Assembly (NCBI GenBank): GCA_036675475.1
Contig: JAKFEY010000083.1
Coordinates: forward strand, 1 to 25,279
Direction: 5' to 3'
DNA: 25,279 nt
DNA from: JALYRV01 sp036675475
Lineage (GTDB): Bacteria; Acidobacteriota; Vicinamibacteria; Vicinamibacterales; SCN-69-37
Every line of letters begins with the position of its first letter. The stretch's first letter is position 1. Below are positions 7,432 to 13,660 of the stretch, in pieces. Under the pieces are notes generated by a model. It saw only the letters and a list, made by a program, of their open reading frames with translations, did not search any database and was not told where the DNA came from. The position numbers and the translations under genes are program-made.

Positions 7432-8526
7432 ATGCGACGAAGTCGGGCAATCCTGATCGGCGTGGTGCTGGCGGCTGCGATGGCGACCGTCCGCGCGCAA
7501 GCGCCCGCGTTCGAGGTCGATCCCTACTGGCCCAGGCCGCTGCCGAACCACTGGCTGTTCGGATCGATCACCGGCGTCGCGGTCGATGCCGACAACCACG
7601 TGTGGGTCGTGCATCGCGGTGCGCCCTCGCTCAACGCGCGCACGGAAATCGGCGCGGCCACGACGCCGCCGACCGCCGAACATTGCTGCGTGCCCGCGCC
7701 GCAGGTCATGCGCTTCGATCCGGCCGGCAAGGTCGTCGCCCACTGGGGCGGACCGGGCGCCGGCTACGACTGGCCGCAGTCGCCGGGCGGCCTCACGGTC
7801 GACGCGGACGGCAACGTCTGGATCGCCGCCTCGGGTCCGGTCGCGGCCCCCGCCGGCCGCCGCGGCGCGGCTGCGCCGGCCACGCCCCCGCCGGCCGATG
7901 CCCACATCCTGAAATTCAGCCGCGACGGCAAGTTCCTGCTGCAGATTGGCAAGCCTGGCCAGGTTGGCGACAACGACAGCAAGACGTCGCTCCATCGTCC
8001 CACCGCCATCGACGTCGCCGGCGGCGAGGTCTACGTGGCCGACGGCCTCGGCAACCGCCGCATCATCGTGTTCGACGCCGCCACGGGCGCGTACAAGCGG
8101 CACTGGGCCGCGAACGGCCCGACGTCCTTCAACGTGCCCTCGGCGGTGAAGGTGTCGGCCGACGGCCTGGTGTATGTGGCCGATCGCCGCAACAACCGCA
8201 TTCAGGTGTTCAAGAAGGATGGTGCCTTCGTGAAGGAGGGCAGAGTCGCGCAGGGAACGGGGGGCGAAGGCTCGGTGTGGGGCCTGGCGTTCTCGAACGA
8301 TCCGCGGCAGCAGTTCCTGTACGTCGCGGACGGATCGAACCAGAAGGTCTGGGTGCTGCGGCGCGACGCGCTCAGCGTGGTGTCGAGCGTCGGCGCCGGC
8401 GGGCGCGGCGTCGGGCAGTTCTTCGGCGTGGGCAGCGTGGCCGTCGACGGCGCCGGCAATCTCTACACGGGCGAGACGTTCGAAGGGAAGCGGCTGCAGA
8501 AGTTCGTCCTGAAGGGGGCGCGATGA
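7432..8526 (+). CDS. Exported NHL-repeat beta-propeller protein (first of tandem pair)
   Basis: This 364-residue protein has a Sec signal (RSRAILIGVVLAAAMATVRA) and then NHL-type propeller repeats: ITGVAVDADNHVWVVHRG, GGLTVDADGNVWIAASG, PTAIDVAGGEVYVADGLGNRRI, PSAVKVSADGLVYVADRRNNRI and VGSVAVDGAGNLYTGETFEGKR. NHL propellers bind proteins, sugars or metals, and some are lyases; nothing here identifies a catalytic site. A vicinal Cys pair (C85-C86, in AEHCCVPAP) recurs in the next gene. An Ala/Pro-rich insert (GPVAAPAGRRGAAAPATPPP, near residues 138-157) interrupts one blade. The start ATG at 7432 follows GGAGGAGAG closely. It overlaps the second NHL gene by 4 bp (ATGA, 8523-8526). Confidence 0.85.
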   Translation: MRRSRAILIGVVLAAAMATVRAQAPAFEVDPYWPRPLPNHWLFGSITGVAVDADNHVWVVHRGAPSLNARTEIGAATTPPTAEHCCVPAPQVMRFDPAGKVVAHWGGPGAGYDWPQSPGGLTVDADGNVWIAASGPVAAPAGRRGAAAPATPPPADAHILKFSRDGKFLLQIGKPGQVGDNDSKTSLHRPTAIDVAGGEVYVADGLGNRRIIVFDAATGAYKRHWAANGPTSFNVPSAVKVSADGLVYVADRRNNRIQVFKKDGAFVKEGRVAQGTGGEGSVWGLAFSNDPRQQFLYVADGSNQKVWVLRRDALSVVSSVGAGGRGVGQFFGVGSVAVDGAGNLYTGETFEGKRLQKFVLKGAR

Positions 8527-9695
8527 TGTCTCGGCGGAATCTGGCTATCGGCGTTTGCTTGTCGCTCGCTCTCGGCGGGCTCGCGATCACCGAGCGCGCG
8601 CTCGTACGCGAAGCGGCCGCGCTGCAGACCGTGGAGGCGCCGCGCTTCGAGGTGGATCCGTTCTGGCCGAAGCCGCTGCCGAACGGCTGGCTGATGGGCA
8701 ACGTGATCGGCGTATCCGTCGACGCCGCCGACCATGTGTGGATCGTCCATCGCGCCGACTCGATTACCGACGTCGAGGCGGCGGCCGAAACGAATCCGCC
8801 CACCGCGGCCTGCTGCCGCCGCGCGCCGCCGGTGCTGGAGTTCGACCCGGCCGGCAACCTGGTGGGCTCGTGGGGCGGGCCCGGCGAGGGCTACGAGTGG
8901 CCCGGCTCGAATCACGGCATCTTCGTCGATCACAAGAACAACGTGTGGATCGGTGGCAACGACTCGAAGGACGCGCACATCCTCAAGTTCACGAAGCAGG
9001 GCAAGTTCCTGATGCAGTTCGGGCATCAGGGCAAGTCCGGCGGCAGCAACGACACCACCACGTTCGGACGCGTCGCGAAAATCTTCGTGGACCCGAAGAC
9101 CAACGAGGCGTACATCGCCGACGGCTACGGCAACAAGCGCGTGGCGGTCATCGACGCCGACACGGGCGCGTTCAAGCGCTTCTGGGGCGCGTACGGCAAG
9201 ACGCCGGACGACACCAATCCCGGTCCGTACGATCCCGCCGCGCCGGTGGCGAAGCAGTTCCGCAATCCCGTGCACTGCGCCGATCTCTCGAACGACGGCC
9301 TGCTGTACGTCTGCGATCGCCCGAACGATCGCATTCAGGTGTTCAAGGCGGACGGCACGTTCGTGAAGGAAGTCATCATCGCGCCGAAGACGCGCGGCGA
9401 CGGCTCCACCTGGGACGTCGCGTTCTCGAAGGATCCGCAGCAGAAATACATGTACGTGGCTGACGGGAAGAACGAGAAGATCTACGTGCTCGATCGCCAG
9501 TCGCTCGAGACCCTCACGAGCTTCGGCGACGGCGGCCGCCAGCCCGGCCAGTTCTTCGCCGTGCACAGCATCGCCACCGACTCGAAGGGAAATCTCTACA
9601 CCACGGAGACGTACGAGGGCCGGCGGCTGCAGAAGTTTGTCTATAAGGGGATTGGCGCCGTCCCCCGCGAGCAGGGGACGGCGTGGAGTAAGTAG
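8523..9695 (+). CDS. Exported NHL-repeat beta-propeller protein (second of tandem pair)
   Basis: A 390-residue paralogue of the gene immediately upstream, sharing the opening of the mature protein (FEVDPFWPKPLPNGWLMGN versus FEVDPYWPRPLPNHWLFGS) and the blade order, so the pair arose by tandem duplication. It has a signal/anchor segment (residues 1-35), the vicinal Cys pair C97-C98 and NHL repeats such as HGIFVDHKNNVWIGGNDS, AYIADGYGNKRVAVID and LLYVCDRPNDRIQVF. It lacks the Ala/Pro insert of its twin but has an extra Pro/Asp-rich loop (GKTPDDTNPGPYDPAAP) and two further Cys in PVHCADLSNDGLLYVCD. Its C-terminus is longer than the twin's and is encoded by a GC-rich hairpin (9656-9683). The stop abuts the convergent aminotransferase gene with no gap. 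Confidence 0.85.
   Translation: MMSRRNLAIGVCLSLALGGLAITERALVREAAALQTVEAPRFEVDPFWPKPLPNGWLMGNVIGVSVDAADHVWIVHRADSITDVEAAAETNPPTAACCRRAPPVLEFDPAGNLVGSWGGPGEGYEWPGSNHGIFVDHKNNVWIGGNDSKDAHILKFTKQGKFLMQFGHQGKSGGSNDTTTFGRVAKIFVDPKTNEAYIADGYGNKRVAVIDADTGAFKRFWGAYGKTPDDTNPGPYDPAAPVAKQFRNPVHCADLSNDGLLYVCDRPNDRIQVFKADGTFVKEVIIAPKTRGDGSTWDVAFSKDPQQKYMYVADGKNEKIYVLDRQSLETLTSFGDGGRQPGQFFAVHSIATDSKGNLYTTETYEGRRLQKFVYKGIGAVPREQGTAWSK
9656..9683. terminator. Perfect 10-bp inverted repeat inside the end of the second NHL gene
   Basis: CGCCGTCCCC (9656-9665) and GGGGACGGCG (9674-9683) are perfectly complementary, with an 8-base loop. The hairpin lies just before the abutting stops of two convergent genes, a place where a bidirectional terminator is expected. 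No T-run follows, so rho-independent function is uncertain. Confidence 0.5.
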
Positions 9696-10892
9696 CTAGG
9701 CGACGGCGGCGGCGGGCCTGGCGAGCACGTCGCCGAACACCTTCACGGCCTTCTGCATCTCGTCCATCGTGCCGAAGGCAATGCGGCAGTGCGTCTTCTC
9801 GAACGGCGGGAAGTCGCGCGCCACGCGCACGCCCTGGGCCGCGCAGGCGGCGCGGAACGGCCCCACCGGCCGCCCGATGTTGACGAACATGAAGTTGGCC
9901 TGCGAGTCGGCCGGCTTCATGCCCCGATCCGCAAACCACTTCATCGTGAAATCCCGCACGGCGGCGTTGCGCGCGCGCTCGTTGATGATGAACGCATCGT
10001 CCTGCTCGACGGCCGCGATGGCCGCGTGCATGGCCAGCACGTTCAGCGAGCTCGTGCCGGTGCCCGCGTCCCACTCGCGCAGCTTCCGGATCGAGTCGGG
10101 ATGGCCGACCGCGTATCCCATGCGGAGCCCCGCCATGCCGTAGGCCTTCGAGAACGTGCGCGCCACGATGATGCGCGGGTTCTGCACGGCCAGTGGAATA
10201 AACGTTTCGTGATCGGGATTGGTGACGTACTCGAAGTACGCCTCGTCGACGAGGATGGTCGTGTCGGGCGACGTGCTGTTGACCTTCGCGAGAAAGTCGC
10301 GCGTGGCCTTCGCGCCCACGTAGGTTGACGAGGGGTTGCTCGGGTTGCAGTAGAACACCAGCCCCGCGCCGCGCGCCGCGTCGGCGAACTTGTCGAGGTC
10401 GGGCTGGAATTCGCTGTTGAGCGACACGCCGACGACCTTGTTGCCCATCAGCGTCGCGTAGTCGGCGCATTCCTCATACGTCGGAATCGTGGCGACCAGC
10501 GGCTTGTCCTTCGCCGTGAAGACGTGCGTGACGCTGCGCAGGATTTGCGTCGAGCCGCAGCCGAGCACGATGTTTTCCGGCTTGACCTTGTGCTTGGCCG
10601 CAAGCGCGTCGATCAGATCGCGCTGGCTCCCCGAGTAGCGGCCGGGACGGCTGCCGTCGGCGCCAAACGCCGCGCGAATCGCATCGAGCACCTTCGGGCC
10701 GGGGCCCATCGGGTTCTCGTTGCTGCTGATGATGATGACTTCCGACTGTGCCGCGTGCAGCGGCTCGACGATGCCGTCGAGGGCTGACCAGACGGCGTTC
10801 TCGCGGCCGCGCGCCGAGATAAACGAGCTGGTGAACGCGCCGGCGGCCCCGATGCCGGCCGCGCGGACGAAACTGCGTCGTGAGAGCGCCAT
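9696..10892 (-). CDS. Tat-exported PLP-dependent aminotransferase, HisC-like
   Basis: A 398-residue fold-type I aminotransferase of the histidinol-phosphate aminotransferase-like group. Residues 5-28 are a twin-arginine signal (SRRSFVRAAGIGAAGAF). Catalytic-domain landmarks: SSNENPMGPGP near 56-66, the YCNPSNPSST loop at 181-190, D216 in LVDEAY (pyridine-N ligand), the Schiff-base Lys K249 in RTFSKAYGMAGLRMGYAVG, and a C-terminal CRIAFGTMDEM Arg. The start at 10892 is preceded by GGAGGA. It lies 2 bp after the stop of a paralogous aminotransferase, so the two are co-transcribed. Export of a PLP enzyme is unusual, but the Tat route can carry it folded with cofactor. The real substrate is unknown; no his genes are nearby. 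Confidence 0.88.
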   Translation of the reverse strand: MALSRRSFVRAAGIGAAGAFTSSFISARGRENAVWSALDGIVEPLHAAQSEVIIISSNENPMGPGPKVLDAIRAAFGADGSRPGRYSGSQRDLIDALAAKHKVKPENIVLGCGSTQILRSVTHVFTAKDKPLVATIPTYEECADYATLMGNKVVGVSLNSEFQPDLDKFADAARGAGLVFYCNPSNPSSTYVGAKATRDFLAKVNSTSPDTTILVDEAYFEYVTNPDHETFIPLAVQNPRIIVARTFSKAYGMAGLRMGYAVGHPDSIRKLREWDAGTGTSSLNVLAMHAAIAAVEQDDAFIINERARNAAVRDFTMKWFADRGMKPADSQANFMFVNIGRPVGPFRAACAAQGVRVARDFPPFEKTHCRIAFGTMDEMQKAVKVFGDVLARPAAAVA

Positions 10893-10894
10893 GA

Positions 10895-12088
10895 CTATCG
10901 TCCTCCTGCCGCGAGCGTGGGTTTCAGGACCCCGCGGAAGACGTCGACCGCCCGCCGCATTTCGGCCATCGTGCCGATGGAGATCCGCACGTGTGATTGT
11001 TCGAAGGGCGGGAAGTCGCGCCCAATCATGACGCCCTGCATGCCGCAACCGTCGCGGAACGCGCGGGCGGGCCGCTGCACGTCGACGAACAGGAAGTTGC
11101 CTTCCGACGCCGTGGGCTTCGCGCCCGCGTCGGTGAGCGCCTTCATGGTGAACGCGCGCACGTCGGCGTTGCGCTTCCGCTCGGCTGCCAGATACGCCTG
11201 ATCCGCGAGCGCGGTCATCGCCGCCACCACGCCAAAGCCGCTGACGTTGTAGGGCATCTTGAAGCGCGCCAGCTTCCGGATGGTGTCGGCATGCCCGACG
11301 GCGTAGCCGACGCGGATGCCCGCCATGCCGTAGGCCTTCGAGAACGTGCGCACGGCGAGCACGTTCGGCGTGGCCAGCGCCAGCGGCACCGCCGTGGCGT
11401 AGGCCGGGTCGGTGACGTACTCGTGATACGCCTCGTCGATCAGGATCACGGCGTCGGGCGCCGCCGCCCGGACGCGCTCGACGAACATCGTGACGTCTTT
11501 CGCGCCGTGCACGGTGGCCGTCGGATTGTTCGGATTGTTGAAGAACACGAGGCCGGCGCCCGGGGCGGCGGCAATCATGCCCGTCAGGTCGAGCCGGAAC
11601 TCACTGTCGACCGGCACCTCCTTGACGGGATGGCCGAGCCGGCGCGCCGTGCTCGTGGGATTCTCGAAGGTCGGCGAGGCCGTCACCAGCCCGTGTGCCG
11701 TGCTCGTGAACGCCCGCACCGAGTTTTTCAGGATTTCCTGCGACCCCGCGCCCAGCGTGATGTTCTCGGGCTTGACCTTGTGGTGTGCGGCCAGCGCCTC
11801 TACGAGGTTGCGGTCCGAGGGGGTGCTGTTGAAGGGGTAGCGGCCAGCCTCGGGAAACTCGCGCGTGATGGCCTCGAGCACTTTCGGCCCCGGCCCGAGC
11901 GGATTCTCGTTGCTGCTGATGCGGATTTCGCTGACGCCGGGCGGCAGCGGCGGCCGGGGGCTGCGGCCCTGCTGGCCCTGCAGCTCGCCAACGTAGGCCT
12001 CGTGGCCGCGCGCGGAGAGCCACGCGGCCGTTGCGGTGGAACGTTCCCGGGTGAGAGCGTCGAAGAAACCACGGCGCGTGCGGAGCAT
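10895..12088 (-). CDS. PLP-dependent aminotransferase, HisC-like paralogue with degenerate Tat signal
   Basis: A 397-residue tandem paralogue of the downstream aminotransferase, with matching landmarks: ISSNENPLGPGPKVLEA near 57-73, FFNNPNNPTATV near 182-193, D218 in LIDEAY, K251 in RTFSKAYGMAG, and RISIGTMAEMRRAVDVF near the end. The N-terminus RTRRGFFDALTRERSTATAAW aligns with the Tat signal of its twin and both join at SARG-E, but the hydrophobic core here contains R14, E15 and R16, so it is probably no longer exported. The ATG at 12088 is spaced 5 bases from GGAGG; a TTG one codon earlier is a less likely start. A good promoter lies at 12115-12143. It is the first gene of a two-gene operon. 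Confidence 0.87.
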   Translation of the reverse strand: MLRTRRGFFDALTRERSTATAAWLSARGHEAYVGELQGQQGRSPRPPLPPGVSEIRISSNENPLGPGPKVLEAITREFPEAGRYPFNSTPSDRNLVEALAAHHKVKPENITLGAGSQEILKNSVRAFTSTAHGLVTASPTFENPTSTARRLGHPVKEVPVDSEFRLDLTGMIAAAPGAGLVFFNNPNNPTATVHGAKDVTMFVERVRAAAPDAVILIDEAYHEYVTDPAYATAVPLALATPNVLAVRTFSKAYGMAGIRVGYAVGHADTIRKLARFKMPYNVSGFGVVAAMTALADQAYLAAERKRNADVRAFTMKALTDAGAKPTASEGNFLFVDVQRPARAFRDGCGMQGVMIGRDFPPFEQSHVRISIGTMAEMRRAVDVFRGVLKPTLAAGGR

Positions 12089-12114
12089 CAATCCCTCCTA
12101 ATCGAGATCGGCGG

Positions 12115-12143
12115 ATTGTATGCCCCTGCCGGGAGGGCGTCAA
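12115..12143 (-). promoter_or_regulatory. Sigma70-type promoter for the aminotransferase operon
   Basis: Reading the minus strand, TTGACG (12143-12138), exactly 17 bases, then TACAAT (12120-12115): five of six matches to both consensus hexamers at ideal spacing. Transcription would start near 12108, giving a leader of about 20 bases with the GGAGGG ribosome-binding site. It is the best-formed promoter in the window by eye. Confidence 0.72.
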
Positions 12144-12148
12144 ACTCG

Positions 12149-12157
12149 TGCTAGATT
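12149..12157 (+). promoter_or_regulatory. Candidate extended -10 for the NHL/cytochrome/PQQ run
   Basis: TGCTAGATT has the TGn extension plus TAGATT, 20 bases before the ATG at 12178, whose ribosome-binding site is TAGGAGA (12166-12172). No -35 match is seen. It sits 6 bp beyond the -35 of the divergent aminotransferase promoter, so the two promoters would share one regulatory stretch. Confidence 0.4.
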
Positions 12158-12177
12158 ACGCGCCGTAGGAGACCCTG

Positions 12178-13209
12178 ATGCGCGTTCTGGCAGCCACTCT
12201 CGCCGCTGCGGCGTTTCTATCCGCGCAGCCCAACCCCTATCGCACGATCGAGGGCTGGGCGAAGATGCCCGAGGGCCGTACCTGGGGCGCCACCAGCGCC
12301 GTGGACATCGACAAGGACGGCCGCTCCATCTGGGTGGCCGAGCGCTGCGGCGCGAACACGTGCCTCGGCTCCACGCTTCCCGTCGTCCTCAAGTTCAATC
12401 CCGACGGGACGCTTGCCGCCAGCTTCGGCGGCGGGCTGATGATCTTCCCGCACGGCATTCACGTCGATCGCGACGGCAACATCTGGGTCACCGACGGCCA
12501 GGACAACAAGCCTCGCCGCCCGCGCGGCGCCGCACCCGACGCGCCGCTTCCACCCGCGCCCGCCACGCTCATCGGCCACCAGGTCTTCAAGTTCAGCCCA
12601 GACGGCAAGCTGCTGATGACGCTCGGCACCGCCGGCGGCGGCACCGGCGCCACCGGATTTTTCCAGCCGAACGACATCGTCACCGACACCAACGGCGACA
12701 TCTACGTCGCTGAAGGCCACGGTGGCGACAACGCGCGCATCGTGGTGTTCGATCGCGCCGGCAAATATCTTCGCGAGTTCGGGAAGAAGGGCAGCGGGCG
12801 CGGCGAGTTCGACCAGCCGCACGGCCTGGCGTTCGACGCCCAGGGCCGCCTCTTCGTGGCCGACCGCAGCAACAATCGCATCCAGATCGTCGACAAGCAG
12901 GGCACATTCATCGACGAGTGGGCGCAGTTCAGCCGTCCGAGCGGCATCTTCATCGACAAGAAGGGCATGCTCTATGTCGCCGACTCCGAGTCGGGCTCGG
13001 TCGGCAACGGCCGCAGCCGCACCGAGAAGCGCGGCATCCGCCTCGGCGCCATCTCCGACGGCAAGGTCATCGCGCTGATTCCCGACCCGGCGGAGAATCC
13101 GCCGAGCACCAGTTCCGCCGAAGGCGTGGCGGCCGACGATGCGGGCAACATCTACGGCGCGGAAGTCGGGCAGCGCGCGCTCAAGAAATATGTCAAGGCG
13201 GGTCGCTGA
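12178..13209 (+). CDS. Exported NHL-repeat beta-propeller protein (third copy)
   Basis: This 343-residue protein has a short signal peptide (1-16) followed by NHL blades: SAVDIDKDGRSIWVAERCG, HGIHVDRDGNIWVTDGQDN, NDIVTDTNGDIYVAEGHGG, HGLAFDAQGRLFVADRSNN and GIFIDKKGMLYVADSES. It resembles the two NHL proteins at 7432-9695 but is more diverged. Where those have adjacent cysteines, this one has C57 and C62, and a Pro/Ala-rich loop (PRRPRGAAPDAPLPPAPAT) sits at the same blade position as in the first copy. The stop is 4 bp from the start of a cytochrome c gene, so it is probably expressed with the cytochrome and PQQ dehydrogenase; whether it binds them is unknown. Confidence 0.85.
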   Translation: MRVLAATLAAAAFLSAQPNPYRTIEGWAKMPEGRTWGATSAVDIDKDGRSIWVAERCGANTCLGSTLPVVLKFNPDGTLAASFGGGLMIFPHGIHVDRDGNIWVTDGQDNKPRRPRGAAPDAPLPPAPATLIGHQVFKFSPDGKLLMTLGTAGGGTGATGFFQPNDIVTDTNGDIYVAEGHGGDNARIVVFDRAGKYLREFGKKGSGRGEFDQPHGLAFDAQGRLFVADRSNNRIQIVDKQGTFIDEWAQFSRPSGIFIDKKGMLYVADSESGSVGNGRSRTEKRGIRLGAISDGKVIALIPDPAENPPSTSSAEGVAADDAGNIYGAEVGQRALKKYVKAGR

Positions 13210-13213
13210 ACGG

Positions 13214-13657
13214 ATGCTCAGACGAGTGTTTCCCGCCGCGGTGCTGATATTTGCCGCCGCGTTCGCGTCCGCGGCCGCGCAGGCACCGAAAACAGGAGGC
13301 CAGCCCCCAGCCAAACCTGGCGCGGGCGGCATGACGACGTCGAGCGGCGTGTATACGTCGCAGCAGGCCATGCGCGGCGAGATGACGTACATGAACCTGT
13401 GCGTAGGCTGCCACGCGGTCGGCACGTACGCCGCTCCTGCGTTCCGTGACAAGTGGAACGGCGTGCCGCTGTCGCAGCTTTTTGATTTTCTGAGCAACAC
13501 CATGCCGAAGAACGATCCGGGAAGTCTCGAGCCCGACGAGTACGCGCAGGTGATTGCGTACATCCTGCGGGCCAACGGCGCACCGATGGGAAAGACGGCG
13601 CTGCCGTCCGACCTGTCGTCACTCAGGAAGATTCGAATCGACTTGCCAAGGAGATAG
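13214..13657 (+). CDS. Monohaem cytochrome c, partner of the PQQ dehydrogenase
   Basis: A 147-residue periplasmic class I cytochrome c: signal peptide (1-23), a Pro/Gly-rich linker (24-48) and one haem-binding motif CVGCH (C63, C66, H67). M97 in SNTMP is the probable second axial ligand. The end (LEPDEYAQVIAYILRANGAPMG) is the usual C-terminal helix. The gene ends 3 bp before the PQQ dehydrogenase start, so it most likely accepts electrons from that enzyme and passes them to the terminal oxidase chain. A second 147-residue cytochrome with a similar C-terminal half is at 22002-22445. Confidence 0.9.
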   Translation: MLRRVFPAAVLIFAAAFASAAAQAPKTGGQPPAKPGAGGMTTSSGVYTSQQAMRGEMTYMNLCVGCHAVGTYAAPAFRDKWNGVPLSQLFDFLSNTMPKNDPGSLEPDEYAQVIAYILRANGAPMGKTALPSDLSSLRKIRIDLPRR

Positions 13658-13660
13658 CGG

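Noticed and set aside
7116..8522. Long upstream extension of the second NHL frame
   Set aside because: It is the shifted frame of the first NHL gene and the HupE start. The true ATG at 8523 begins a signal peptide and overlaps the previous stop.
8463..9566. 367-codon minus-strand open frame opposite the second NHL gene
   Set aside because: Antisense shadow with no motifs; the plus strand is a clear paralogue of its neighbour.
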